Below, one piece after another: positions 1 to 11,314 of a DNA stretch of 64,000 nt. The stretch comes from Tipula vernalis (lineage: Eukaryota; Arthropoda; Insecta; Diptera; Tipulidae). The translations under genes and the position numbers were made by a program. Position 1 is the first letter of the stretch. Each line of letters begins with the position of its first letter. Below the pieces are notes generated by a model. The model was not told the origin of the DNA. It ran no database searches and saw only the letters and a program-made list of their open reading frames with translations. The DNA is taken from the NCBI GenBank assembly GCA_958295665.1, contig OY282560.1, forward strand, positions 189,196,561-189,260,560, read 5' to 3'.

Positions 1-42
1 TAATAGGAAAACAACCAAACGAAACGAAAATACGGAATGGAA

Positions 43-358
43 TGCCTCATACCCTAAACACATTGACCGCTCCGAACAGCGGCGCTAAATTAGAATACAT
101 GTATTTCCATAAGTGCGAATACATAGAGCGGCGTCAAACTAGCAGTTTGTATTTTTTGAGGCGATGAATGATCTTTATATTTATTGTTGTTGTTTTTAAA
201 GTAAATGCTTAGAAACCTCTAATTTTAGCTGAATATAACATCCAAATGAGCATATGAGAAAGACAATTGAAAAAAAATCTCGAAGACTAAAATCATAAAG
301 TCGAAGAGAAGCGAAGTCAGGAGTAGAGCGCCGCTTATGTGTTTGGGGTATCAAGCAT
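43..358. repeat. possible short MITE
   Basis: The sequence from 43 to 65 (core ACCCTAAACACAT) is matched in inverted orientation at 336-358 (core ATGTGTTTGGGGTAT), 18 of 23 positions agreeing. A GCGGCGCT / AGCGCCGC pair lies just inside on both sides. This is the form of a 316-bp non-autonomous inverted-repeat element. I could not find a convincing target duplication and there is no second copy in the window, so it is tentative. Confidence 0.3.
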
Positions 359-2012
359 AAAACATTTGAAAAATAAACAAATAATTTAGTATTATTTTAT
401 GTGTACGAAAGGAAGGCTCTACATATCTTTATTTGCAGTAATTTTCTGCAAAATTTAAGACTAACAAAATTTTTAATAAAATAATGATTTAACTACTAAT
501 TTATTTTTTATGTTCTGCACATGTTTTGTTCTCTTCGTTTTCAAGATTTATTCGCTTTCATTTTTCTAACATCATTGCAATCTGAAATTAATCAGAGACA
601 ACAAATTTAACATTCACTTCATTAACTATTGGCCAGATTACAGAGATATTTCTGAAAAATGGCCTATATGGCTAGCTTATTATAAGGGCTTTAAAATTAC
701 CCTAATTTCGATACGATGACCAATTCCCATTTGTTACTTTTTTGATGATGAAATGTATGTTTTGCAAATTTGAACATACTCCATCAATAACAAAAGGTCC
801 CACCACAACATATAGAGATGGGAGTGTTTTTGTTTTAAAGAGGATGCATTTATCCGTATATGTCATATCCGCGGAAAACCTCTGTGATATATGTCCAGTG
901 AATTAAAATTTCTCTTTTAATATTTTTTTTTTTTTTTTTTAAATAATTTTTTGACCTACTGCATAAATAGTTTGCTTGTAGACACGGTTCAAATAGCGAA
1001 CAAATATTTTGGCTTTTACAACTACGGCATATTCTTTTCGTACTGTGTTTAATTAGGAACAGCGATGTTCATAAAGAATAACTGTAAAATAACAGAATAC
1101 AAATACTTAATGCTTTTAATTTTAGGGCTTTAGATCTAGTATTCATAAATTCAAATAAATTGGAAATTTTTTGTTTTCCCTTTGCCAAAATCTGTGCGAC
1201 GACAAAATATACGTAGTACCAACGTTAGTATTGCCAAGTATCGCTGAATATTTACCAGTTCCCAAAATTTGCTCAATAAATCCGCTAACGATCACAATTT
1301 TGTTGAAATCAAAATAAATGTGTTCAAGCCACAGGTGGGCGAGTAAATTACATTCTATAATTTACAAAGTTTTTTACAATAAGATGCTTTCGGCTTTTTA
1401 TAGACAAAATATATTAAAAATAATGGCATTCACAATAATTTCGACTTGTTAATCAAAAAAATTAAGAGGCCAATCATTTATAAATATATCTACCAGAAAA
1501 AGTAGAAATATCAAAATCCCACCCGTACTTTAAACCCGAGGTCAATACAAAGTGTATCGACTCCAAAATATGAAAACTTTCCTTGAGCTTTCTCTGTGGT
1601 AGTTTGGTTTCGTACTGATAAGTTCGTACAAACAAAAAGTTCGGTCTACTATCAGGTAGCTACGACCAAACTACAAAAATAAAATTCTAACTTCATACAT
1701 TACGCATGAGGCAAGAACACATTGGCTTAGCGAATTATAAAATTCACCATTTCATGTGATGTGTTTGAGGTGTGATAGAACCTTAAGTGCAATAAAAGAT
1801 TCTTTTGAAAAGATTCTTGTTCTCTAGTTTCAATATCGTATACCTGATGACAGTCATTCTTCGTTAAAACGAATTCTATATTTTCCAATCGTAAAAGGTC
1901 TACACTTTTAAATTGCTTGAAGATTTTTCAAAAATGCCGCTAGATGAATTTTTAGTAGAATAGTAGAATTTATTATAAGTTTAAATAAAATTTAAATGTA
2001 GAAAACTAAAGG
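359..2012. other. AT-rich spacer, no gene seen
   Basis: Nothing coding is recognisable on either strand. A T run lies near 920-940. Open frames here are short and compositionally random. Confidence 0.5.
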
Positions 2013-2503
2013 CTAAAAACAGGGTTGGGTATGTAATCTCGCATTTCAAAATCTCGCCTTGCGCGCGCGATTACATAACTGTACGGGAAATTGTAATGCG
2101 AGATTAACTGTATGGGAAATTTTAATGGGAAATGTAAGATTAAGCAGGCTGATAAGCAATAAATAAATAAATACGCTGTCAACATACGCAATTAAAAATC
2201 TCAGAAAAAAATATTAATAACATTTAATCTTTGAACTTATAACAAATCAGTATACTCAAACATAATATTAAATATAGCAGCTAACAAAAGGTGAATATTT
2301 CTTTCTTTTCCAAAATATACCACCATAAATATATTACATATAATATGTATATACAGATTATTACTATGAATATTTCCATTACCACGACCAACAAAGGAGG
2401 AAAAAAATTATTTTCCTACAATCGTGCTTTTCACGGCAGGCTTTTTTTCTCTGTTTTCAAAGCCCAAAGTGTCTGTTTTTTTGACAGTTAATAAACAAAT
2501 TAC

Positions 2504-2538
2504 TTTGTCACACGTTTCTCTTAGAAACGTGTGACAAA
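2504..2538. repeat. perfect 16-bp hairpin
   Basis: TTTGTCACACGTTTCT is followed by a 3-nt loop (CTT) and its exact inverted complement. It lies in the 5' part of the MULE, upstream of the coding remnant. A bound or structured site is possible but unproven. Confidence 0.7.
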
Positions 2539-2879
2539 ACTTGAAACCGCACGCTAATTTTTAAGAAAGACTAATGTTTGTATAAAACATCAAACCAAAT
2601 TTTTGTTTTTCTTTATGAAAAATAAAAAAAATCTTTGACTACTCGATTGAACAAAATGTCGGTCCTAAAATAAAATCATATTGTCAGTATAGTAAATTTT
2701 ACTACAAAATTATCTTTTTATTATATTTTTTAAAATGATTGTAGGAAAAATAAAGTGTGAAACACGTCCGCAAAGTTGTTTGTACCGCTCGAAAGGTTGC
2801 TGGCCTCCGTCCCGTCGGCCAGCAATTTCCTTTCTCGCGTGACAAACTGGCACTTTGCGCTCTTGATACACAAATAACT

Positions 2880-4065
2880 ATTGTCGACGGATATTGGTTA
2901 CGCAATTAGCAGAAAAACCGCAAAAATCCACAATTGGGTTTGCAGCAAACAAAAAAGTAATTTTTGCAAAGGACGGGGGGTGGCAGCTCGTGTTCAAGGA
3001 GAAGAATACGAAATTTTAAAATATACTGCGAACCATTCTCATGAGCCCGTAGCACACGAAAAGATTGTTGCACAAGCAAATTCAGACGTCAAACATTGTG
3101 CTAAGAATACAGATGCATTACCATCTCATATATTGAGAGATTCTGTTGTAAGTGCAACAAGCCACACACATGTTTACCTGCCAACAAAAATGGCACAAAA
3201 ACTGAAAATTCACCGAGTCCGTAAAAATAAACTTAAGGAACCTGAAAATCTCGAAAGTATTAAAATTCCGGAAAATCTCCGTTACGTTGAAGGAGAATTA
3301 TTTATATTGAACGAAGATTATTTTGATGGAGAGAAGATTATTTTGATGGGAAGTGGGAACTAATTCTTCTTTAAGACTCCTTGGCGAATCAAGTTGTTGG
3401 ATTATGGATGGAACTTTCGATGTAGTTCCATCTATAATGCGACAACTTTTTTCAATACATGGTAGTATTGAGGGAGAAATAGTTCCATTGGTTTTTTGTT
3501 TGATATGTAAAAAATCCAAAAATGTTTATGATCAGTTATTTTATAATTTACGAAAAATTTGCTTAGAATATGCAATAAGTATTAATCCGGAACGCATAGT
3601 TTGTGACTTCGAAAACACAATTGTATCGTCGGCCAAAGTTTTTTTCCCAAAAGCTTCGTTCAAAGGATGCCTATTTCACCTTGGACAAAAATATGGCGCA
3701 AAATTCAAAAAGAGGGACTAGTGGCTAAATATGGTAACGAGGAAAATGTTTTCAATTTAAATCAGGATGATTAAAAGTATAGGCTTTGTTCCATCAAATG
3801 AAGTCTTGAATTATTACCAGAGCATGTGTAGAAACTTTGATGACGAAGATGCTAAAAATATTTTATTTAATATTTTACAAAAAATTATTTTGCAGAAAAC
3901 AGTCAACGGGCGAGATATAGGCCCGAATTTGGGGCTATTGGTGAAAATATTATTGGTTCAGAGGCATTCCCACGTACGCAAAATAGCGTAGAAGCGTGGC
4001 ATCGACGTCTCAAAGTGATAGTCCGAAAACGACACGCCGGAATATACAAATTATTAGGAGATTAG
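2880..4065 (+). pseudogene. FLYWCH-MULE transposase, broken
   Basis: Three separate frames carry consecutive parts of one transposase. Part 1 (about 2880-3363) has a FLYWCH-type zinc finger: aromatic/basic start, two cysteines, then HSHEP near 3040. The usual IVDGY start of the domain is in another frame just upstream (2880-2894), so there is a frameshift there. Part 2 (3353-3721) holds the MULE catalytic region with WIMDGTFDVVP (first Asp) and VCDFEN...GCLFHLGQ (second Asp). Part 3 (3913-4065) holds the last catalytic block, NSVEAWHRR. A 20-bp tandem duplication at about 3313-3352 explains one frame change. Stops and shifts make this non-functional. The family identification is from recognised motifs. 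Confidence 0.85.
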
Positions 4066-4380
4066 GGTAAAGAAAGTATTTTAGCAAAGGCGCGGTTCGA
4101 AAAAGTACAACAGTTTTATGAATAAATTATTTTGAAATAGATTGTTTTTAATTAAATTGTTTTGAATTAAATTATGTTATAATTCGCTGAATAATATTTT
4201 TAAAAAAACAACAAGTTTTTTCCCCCAAGTCCGGCCTTGTTGTTTGAAATTTTCTGCTTGATTTCTGTGAGTTTTTGCAAATGCGAGACTTTGAAATACG
4301 AGATTTTTAATTTTCCAAATGCGAGATTTTGTAATGCGAGATTTTATATTCTGGGATTTCGTATCGCTCCCCTAAAAACA

Positions 4381-4660
4381 ACGTTTTTTCTTATAATTTA
4401 CTACATTTAAATTTTGTTCTAAACACACTCTAATAAAGTTTTTAATTGCTATACTGATAATTTTTACTATAGTTTTGTAATTTAAATTTTTCAGTTAATT
4501 ACTTATTATTGTTTGATATTTTTAAAATGTATTAGTTTTTCTTTAAATATAATTTACATTTTAATGTAATTTACCTAGTTTTTTACATTTTTTACTTGTA
4601 AAATGTAAAAAATGGTTTTTTACACGAATTTGCCCAATTGTGATTCAAGCAACAATTCAA
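4381..4660. other. AT-rich spacer
   Basis: Short AT-rich stretch between the MULE and a dispersed repeat; nothing recognised. Confidence 0.5.
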
Positions 4661-4665
4661 GTGTA

Positions 4666-5080
4666 TTACTTTCTTTTACGTAAGTAAAATAAAGTATAGT
4701 ATTCATGAAAATTTTGAGCCTTAAAATTTTTTGAGATTTACCTGTTTTGAGGTCCCCTGAGTCCGAAAAAGTGGGTTTCGAAATGGTGTCTGTGTCCTTT
4801 CTATAGCCCAGATGATTTAACCAATCGAACTGAAACTTTAGATTTAAGGTCTTTTGATAAATTGGGAGGTCCCAGTGGATTTTATTCGAAATCGGCTAAC
4901 CGGAAGTATGCCACTCTCTTGGTCCAGAAAATTTATTTTGGAAATATCTTAAAAAGTATAAGGTTTACAAAAAACTACTAAATACAAAATGTTTCCAAAA
5001 AATAAAATAAAAATTAAAATTTCTCAAAATTCGTTGTTCGTAAAAGAAAGTCGTGTGTTGATCACACCTCCATTTTTTTA
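4666..5080 (+). repeat. dispersed repeat, copy 1
   Basis: This segment is closely similar to 11315-11822. Shared blocks include CTGAGTCCGAAAAAGTGGG, the stretch around CCAATCGAACTGAAAC, GGGAGGTCCCAGTG and CGGCTAACCGGAAGT. It starts at ACTTTCTTTTAC and the inverted complement GTAAAAGAAAGT occurs at 5040-5051, so it may be a small inverted-repeat transposon. The similarity carries on about 25 bp beyond that into a T-rich end. Not coding. Confidence 0.75.
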
Positions 5081-7540
5081 AGTTGGTTAAGTTTGACTTC
5101 TAATGGCCATTCCATGAATTTTTATCGGAATACTTTTACAAAACCGATATTTACATTGTTAATAATACTGGTAAAAAAGGCTTTGTCTCTCTAATCGGAT
5201 TGTTCCAACATTTTGTTTCACAATTGAAACCACGCCAATTTATGTTAAATTACATACATTCAAATGTATTACTGATATATTTAGGGTTTTAATGATTGAT
5301 ATCTTAATCTTAACGTACACAACACGTTTTACACAACATATTTTGTAATTGAGGCAAACGTATTTTTGAATAAAACAATGTTGATTAACGCAACTGGAAC
5401 AAACGAGGTTTCCAAATTAATTCGCATTTGGGTCAAGCTAAAAGTAGAAACTAACATTTCAGCCATAACTTTAAATTAGATCTGCCACACAAAATATATG
5501 ATATTAGATCCAATAATTTAATATGGTGGCACCGCAAATTCGAGAGCCGTAAAATTCAGTTGTTACAACTAAAATAATGGCTATAAAGTTGGATTGCGTC
5601 TGTTGATTAATTAATTGTTTGAAGATTTGGATTCAAGAGAACCTTTAATTTAACTTGCTATAAATCTTGTAAAAGCTTTGAAAACTTTCAATAAACTATA
5701 ATACGAATTTTTCTTTTATTTGCAGGTAAATTTTTAACCGGATATAACAATGGCATACAACCAATTGAATCAAAAACGTTTAGATTTTAAAATGGTTAGA
5801 AAGGAGTAAGTGAGTATGTAGAGTTTTGTCAAAAAGTTTAGTGTATTCCAAAATTGACACTCTACACAACACAATCCCACTATTTAATTTAATTTTAATT
5901 ATTTTTATGAGGCCTGTAACAACAGCACTAATAGAGAAAATCCAAGTATATTTATTTCTATTGAAAATACGTGTCAATTTGTAATATGAATATAAACCAT
6001 TATAATCCGAAATATGAAAATCCTTCACATAAATATTTCTCTTGTATTTAGCGTTTTCTGCTGTGTATGTGTGTGTGTGTGTGGTTAGATTTTCCACTCT
6101 TTTTTCTTGTTTGGTTAGAATCTGTGTATATGTTATACTCATAATCTATATAAAAAGCAAACAAAAACCAAATATATAATCAAAACCATATTGTTTTGCG
6201 CCACACCACCACCACAAATATCCAAAACTCAATACCCAAAACCAAACCTTAACCGCACATCATAATATCACATTATATTAAATTTCAAAGTAATTTTGCC
6301 GAACATTCACAACGCAACAAAAAAAAAAAGGAAAATTCGAATCTCTGTAGAAAATCGGAGGATTAAATTATCATCATCATCATTATTATTATCATCTTTA
6401 TCATTATTATTATTACGATTATTACTATTGCGATTTTTTTTGCTTTTGAATTTCAAAATAATATTCTTACTTATGTAAACCCATTTTGTGTGGTTCGTGT
6501 TATCCAGAGATGCGAGCATTGAGCGAACAAAAATGGTGGTGCTATTATGGCGATATTATTATCATAATATGGTGCTAATGATCGTGATAAAATAACATTA
6601 TTTATGTTTGGTTTTATTCTAAAATTTAAAATTTTATCCTTTTTGCTGTGATGTTTGTTATTTTAGTAATTAGAAATATTATAAAAATGTTTTGGCAATT
6701 TTAATATTTTCTACTAAATGCAGTCTTTGGAGCAAATTGTTTGGTGGGCTGAGTACAAAAATTTGAGCTACAAAGATTTGCACAAATGTGACATATTCCC
6801 ATAAATGTTCCCCAAAAAACGGAACGATAATATCAGCAGAGAAACTTTCAAATTAAGAAATGAAACTTCTCATACCTAGGAGCCGAGAAAATGGGAAACG
6901 ATTTTTCGTGTTTTTCAGGAACTAAAATCAATTAAATTATTATTTTGCACTATTAAACACATTGAACAAATTGTTGCTTTCCACAAAAATATACATTTCC
7001 ACAATTTTCATTCATAAAAAATTGAAAAATGAAAATCAATCAATACCCCTAAATGACGCTATAAGGAATCATCCAACACACATTATTCGCTCAGTAAGTT
7101 CCGAATTGACATAAATTCCATTCAAAAAATTTCCTGTTGAATTTGTGCTAATCCAAAACGGGTCAGAATCAATTTTGGAATTTCAGGAATTTATGGAATG
7201 GTATGTAATCGCGTGACAACCATGATTACATCTAAAATCGAGTATAAAGGTTTAATTAAATAAATATCACTGCGTTATCACTGCAAAACTTGGTCAATTT
7301 CCTTCAACGGCAACACAAATGTGATGAAATCTCTTTTAGAAAAGTTGTAAATCCTCCACCTCAATTCATCGTTCAGATGTGCTGCAACAAATTCATTGAT
7401 CATTAAATATGTTGGCTAAGTTAGATACCAAATTTCAATGGAATTGAAAACATAGTCAGAATTCAGCACTACTAGTTATGCTTTGGTTCATAAATACAAG
7501 CCATAAATCAAAACATTCGATTTGGAAAAGAGGCCTTTAC
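5081..7540. other. AT-rich spacer with simple repeats
   Basis: A (GT)n run lies near 6065-6083 and an ATT/TCA trinucleotide run at about 6370-6430. The open frames seen across these runs are explained by their low complexity. No coding sequence is recognised. Confidence 0.5.
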
Positions 7541-7544
7541 TACA

Positions 7545-7905
7545 TTTCCAGCACCAAACGGAACACCACATTGGTCAATAAATTCTAGTGAAATTTTATA
7601 TCTGTGATATTAAACCGATCCTATCAGTAGTTCCTAATATAAAATCGAATTACTTACTCTTTAAAAATTTCTTGGGTCATTTCATTTGGGGTCGGATTTC
7701 TTAAATAAAGTAAGAGCCAAATTCAAGAAATATGACAGAACACCACTAATGATATTATAGTGGGCCGGAGAAGTCCTTCCACCATTAAATTAAAAATTAT
7801 AATGAGAAATTTATTTTTACATGATTAGCTAATTCGTTCCAGCATCAAATGGAACAAGCACAATATTGATGAGGTTTAGTGAAATTTTATATAAGTAATA
7901 TTTTG
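7545..7905 (+). repeat. diverged direct repeat pair
   Basis: About 65 bp at 7545-7612 (containing TTTCCAGCACCAAACGGAAC and AGTGAAATTTTATAT) recurs diverged at 7833-7905 (GTTCCAGCATCAAATGGAAC and AGTGAAATTTTATAT). The sequence just after the first copy, around CCGATCCTATCAGTAGTTCC, resembles 11263-11300. This suggests fragments of one old repeat family. Confidence 0.5.
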
Positions 7906-8068
7906 TAGATAGCCTGAAGAATTTTGGATGGTGGCCGTGTTTACCAATTTTATCTGATTCAACAAAACCTAGTTCTTTCTTATTAAACACCGTTTATAGA
8001 CATGAAAAACTTCTTGCACACTCTTATGTAAACATATTAACATTTAAATAGAATGCGTTTATTATAAT

Positions 8069-8800
8069 TCAGCGGTGTTTCTTTCCCAGAGAACCGAAAG
8101 CTGGCACAATAGGTTTGGTACTGTTGCTTGTAAAATTTCTTTGAAGGATGATATCAGCTAGGTCCCAATAAAATATCCTTTTTCTGTTGTATTCGTCTAC
8201 ATTACACGAACATTGCATTTTGCAGTTATCGCCGCAAGGTGGTTCCAAAGCTCGTCCTGGAATAATATATATATTTTTTTTTATCTAAAACCATAAGACT
8301 GTCCAGTATTGCGCAATTTCTTTGCTTTGTTACTCGGCCACTCACCAATTCTTGCAAGAAGTTGTTTCACTTTCTTTCTCTTCAGCTCGTGTTCAACTAT
8401 TTCATCTTACTTTTCCGGTATATTTTTTAACTCTACTGCGGTGTTTTTTTAAACCATTATCATTCTGTGTGATTTCTGCTCTTTCATTGTCATAATTTTC
8501 AGCAGATTTCTAATATTTGATTGCTATTGATGCTTACAGTTGATTGGTTAGTAATGTGGACAGAACAGTCGGTGGAACTAGAAAGACTTGATGAGCTTCT
8601 TAAAGAACTAAAGATGATCTGATGGAAGAACTTGACTTGTAGCTAGGGTCCTTCACAGAATCATCGTCTTCTTCCGAGTAAGAATCATTAGCGGTTATGA
8701 TTCTATCTGTCCATTAACTTTCAGGGGGATTGTAACTGCAATGGGTTATCGGCTCAGTGTCCTTCCAGGCTTCGAGAGTTTCACTAACAACTGAAATTTC
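8069..8800 (-). pseudogene. decayed spliced gene, unknown Cys-rich protein
   Basis: Read on the minus strand, protein-like sequence appears in blocks. The last block (8069-8259) is a clean 63-codon frame with CGDNCKMQCSC and YWDLADIILQRNF, ending in TGA, and it is preceded by an ATTCCAG acceptor-like site. Upstream, about 8285-8397 encodes a Lys-rich stretch with LRNTGQSYG, and 8480-8800 gives acidic and serine-rich stretches such as DSYSEEDDDSVKDPSY after a TTCATTGCAG acceptor-like site. Stops and shifts (for example near 8420) show decay. I recall insect multi-copy proteins with a similar LRN-G-Y/Cys-Cys layout but cannot name the family. Confidence 0.5.
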
Positions 8801-9486
8801 TGCAATGAAACAGTTATTTAATTATAGTTTATTCAAAATGTGAAATATCTGTCAAAGATTGGGATTAAGATGACCTTAAGGCGTAATGTGATTGTATTAC
8901 TCGTATATTCACTATTTACTTAGTATTAAAAAATGAGAAATGTAAAACATAGTCAAATCACACTAACGGCTTTTTACTGTTATTCACATGAATGAAATTC
9001 CTGGAAATAATAACAAAAAAAAGCCACAACATAGTATCTTCAGTAATCTCAAGTAATATTCCAGTGTTCGACGGTAAAAATAGGTTATTACCTCAGAATT
9101 CTTACGGACAAAACTAATTGTCGTGAAATTTGAACAGTAAGTAGGTAATGGCTCAAGGAACAAAACGTATATACTGCCGATTTGTTTTTTTACCCTGGGG
9201 GTGGATGCCACATCTTGAAATTTTTCAACTAAAAACTGTATGTTTCAGGGCAATCCGGATATTTCAAGGAAAAACGCTATTGGTATTTTAACGATAACTT
9301 CCTTAATTTTTAGGATATTTGATCGCTTCAAAAAGCGTTTCGCAGGGAAGGAGTACAAGGCCTGTAAAGTTGAACATTTTTGAGATTTTTGAGCTTAAAG
9401 GGCTGGTGGTCCTTACACTCAAATGTGAACTTAACACGGTGATATCTCAACTAATTTTCATCCTAGAGAAATAAAAAGATAACAAA
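8801..9486. other. spacer
   Basis: No supported feature. A 75-codon minus-strand frame at 8984-9211 has no recognisable motif and is treated as chance. Confidence 0.5.
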
Positions 9487-9545
9487 TTTTTTTTATATAA
9501 TAAAACGCAATATTTCGGTTTTGTCACTTTCTTTAACGTGATATT
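9487..9545 (+). repeat. Penelope-like terminal repeat, left
   Basis: Inverted match to 11027-11090, with few mismatches and one small length difference in the T run. Confidence 0.8.
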
Positions 9546-9550
9546 AGCAA

Positions 9551-10735
9551 GTGACAATTGAAATAATCAAGGAACTGTTACAGAAAAACGGAATCAGGAA
9601 AGAAAAAATTTACGAAATTATCACTCTAATCAAAGCAGTTACAGAACAAAACTATTTCCAGCACAACAACAAATTCTATTCACAGACTGATGGACTTCCA
9701 ATGGGAAATCCTCTATCAAGAACCTTAGCTAATATGTATATGAATCACTTTGAAAATCAGCATATATTAACAGAATCGAACAACAAAAACCAAATAATCA
9801 GGTACTGGCACAGATACGTGGACGATATTCTAATACTATTTAACGGCACAATGAGACAACTTAGCAATCTTCACAAGAACATAAACAACAAACATCTGAA
9901 CATAAAATTTACTCTAGAATCAGAGACGAACAAAGCCATTAATTTTTTAGACTTGACAATAACAAATGTTAATAACAAGCATACATTCAAAGTATACAGA
10001 AAAGCTACGCAAACGGATCATGCCATTGACAAATCATCTAACCACTCACACCAACATAAGATGGTAACGTTCAACTTTTTAATAAATAGACTAAACACGA
10101 TCCCGATGAACAATCAGGACTATTTGGAAGAACTAAAAATCATTAAATACATAGCAATAAAAAACGGTTATAACACTAACTTAATTGACAAAATGAACAA
10201 TAGGTACATTTGGAAGAAACAACAGAATATGATGACCACGTTAAGCAAGCAAAATGAAGAAACAGAGAAATACATCACCATAGAGTACAATAATAACATC
10301 AACAAGAATATAACGAAGGTTTTTAAAAAACACGGATACACAATGGCATTTAAAACAAACAACAAATTAGGGAATCGACTCAAACAACGTAACATAAATA
10401 CACCAATAGACACCGGAATCTATAAGAATACATGTAATGACTGCCCCAAATTCTACATCGGACAAACTGGTAGAAGTTTTCAAGTTAGGTTTACAGAACA
10501 TATAAAAGAAATCGGAAAACCAAAAATCGACTCTAAATATGCACAACACTTGACTACAGAAAAACATAATTACACTGACATCAACACAAACTCACAGGTA
10601 TTACACAGAATACGAAAAGGGTTACTAATGAATAGATTAGAAGAACTGGAAATATACAAGGAACGATATAATTCATTTTTACTAAACGGGAAAATTGGCC
10701 GCAACAAAATTTACGACCTCATTGTAAATCCGTAA
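9551..10735 (+). CDS. Penelope-like RT/GIY-YIG endonuclease, N-terminally truncated
   Basis: A 394-codon open frame opens at a GTG and ends TAA at 10733-10735. No ATG start is implied, because the frame is the 3' part of a longer gene. Residues 45-56 hold QTDGLPMGNPLS and residues 89-92 the catalytic YVDD in RYVDDILIL, both reverse transcriptase palm motifs. From about residue 289 comes a GIY-YIG nuclease: GIYKNTCNDC, then FYIGQTGRSF and the RFTEH arginine/histidine block. This layout is diagnostic of Penelope-like elements, which use the nuclease to open the target for reverse transcription. The usual ORF is roughly twice as long, so the fingers half is missing. No internal stop is seen, so the copy may be fairly young. 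Confidence 0.9.
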   Translation: MTIEIIKELLQKNGIRKEKIYEIITLIKAVTEQNYFQHNNKFYSQTDGLPMGNPLSRTLANMYMNHFENQHILTESNNKNQIIRYWHRYVDDILILFNGTMRQLSNLHKNINNKHLNIKFTLESETNKAINFLDLTITNVNNKHTFKVYRKATQTDHAIDKSSNHSHQHKMVTFNFLINRLNTIPMNNQDYLEELKIIKYIAIKNGYNTNLIDKMNNRYIWKKQQNMMTTLSKQNEETEKYITIEYNNNINKNITKVFKKHGYTMAFKTNNKLGNRLKQRNINTPIDTGIYKNTCNDCPKFYIGQTGRSFQVRFTEHIKEIGKPKIDSKYAQHLTTEKHNYTDINTNSQVLHRIRKGLLMNRLEELEIYKERYNSFLLNGKIGRNKIYDLIVNP

Positions 10736-11026
10736 TTAATACCATTTTGCACATACACACTCACAAAAACCAGATGGTCAACAAATTCTTATCTGTTTTT
10801 ATCATAAAGCACACACCAGGTATATACTAAAAAGAAGGGCGGTAGCACCCCCTTAAGAAGAAAAACCAAATAAGGGGGAAAGAACATTCAAAAGGCACGT
10901 AAACACACAAAAAATAAAAATAGGGTATAAAAGCAGTTTTTTAGCATAATTTTAGTTAATGTTTGTTAGAAATTCGATAAAGGAGTAACATCCGAAACGA
11001 TCGTAATTTCATTTACAAATAAAATA

Positions 11027-11090
11027 AATATCACGTTAAAGAAAGTGACAACACCGAAATATTGTGTTTTATTATATAAATTTTTTTTTA
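11027..11090 (-). repeat. Penelope-like terminal repeat, right
   Basis: Inverted counterpart of 9487-9545, ending in the T-rich run at 11081-11089. Confidence 0.8.
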
Positions 11091-11314
11091 TTGGCGATAT
11101 TAGTCCTCGAGTAAACAACAAATATTTTAAAAAAATAAAATGATGTGCAAGAAAAACTTAAATTTGTGTACTCTTGCATTTCGTAAGTACCTTCTTTCAT
11201 TTTTGAGTTATTGTGAAAAAAGGAAATTTTTTTAGTTAAATTTTATATTGGAAATGTTAAGCCGATTCTACAAATAGTTCCTAATCTAAAGTAGATTAAA
11301 TCACGTCCTGAATA

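Larger units (their letters stand above)
2022..4371 (+). mobile_element. Mutator-like (MULE) DNA transposon with FLYWCH domain
   Basis: The element is bounded by a perfect 9-bp direct repeat, CTAAAAACA, at 2013-2021 and 4372-4380. Nine-base duplications are typical of the Mutator superfamily. The ends are diverged inverted repeats: the left begins GGGTTGGGTATGTAATCTCG and the right, read inverted, begins GGGAGCGATACGAAATCCC. Both subterminal regions carry repeated copies of the motif ATGCGAGATTT or its complement. Inside lies a broken transposase gene (2880-4065) on the plus strand. FLYWCH zinc fingers joined to MULE transposases are known from insects and other animals. The 2.35-kb unit looks complete at its borders but is not able to make an intact transposase. 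Confidence 0.85.
9487..11090 (+). mobile_element. Penelope-like element (5'-truncated)
   Basis: An ORF with a Penelope-type reverse transcriptase and C-terminal GIY-YIG endonuclease is enclosed by inverted repeats of about 60 bp: 9487-9545 and 11027-11090. Both contain a block around AATATTTCGG, TGTCACTTTCTTTAACGTGA (or complement) and an AT-rich TTATATAATAAAAC end. The left repeat joins the coding sequence directly, so the 5' half of the polymerase is gone. Such inverted or direct terminal repeats and 5' truncation are known for Penelope-like elements. About 290 bp of 3' untranslated sequence follows the ORF. Confidence 0.85.

Noticed and set aside
2702..2905. 67-codon minus-strand frame
   Set aside because: Lies opposite the start of the FLYWCH coding region, which has the recognisable domain.
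5780..6142. 120-codon minus-strand frame
   Set aside because: AT-rich, crosses a GT run, with no recognisable domain.
6296..6519. Leucine/serine-rich and Asn-rich frames on both strands
   Set aside because: They come from the TCA/ATT trinucleotide run.
10740..11026. Hammerhead ribozyme in the Penelope-like 3' region
   Set aside because: No CTGANGA core with a paired GAAA was found by eye.
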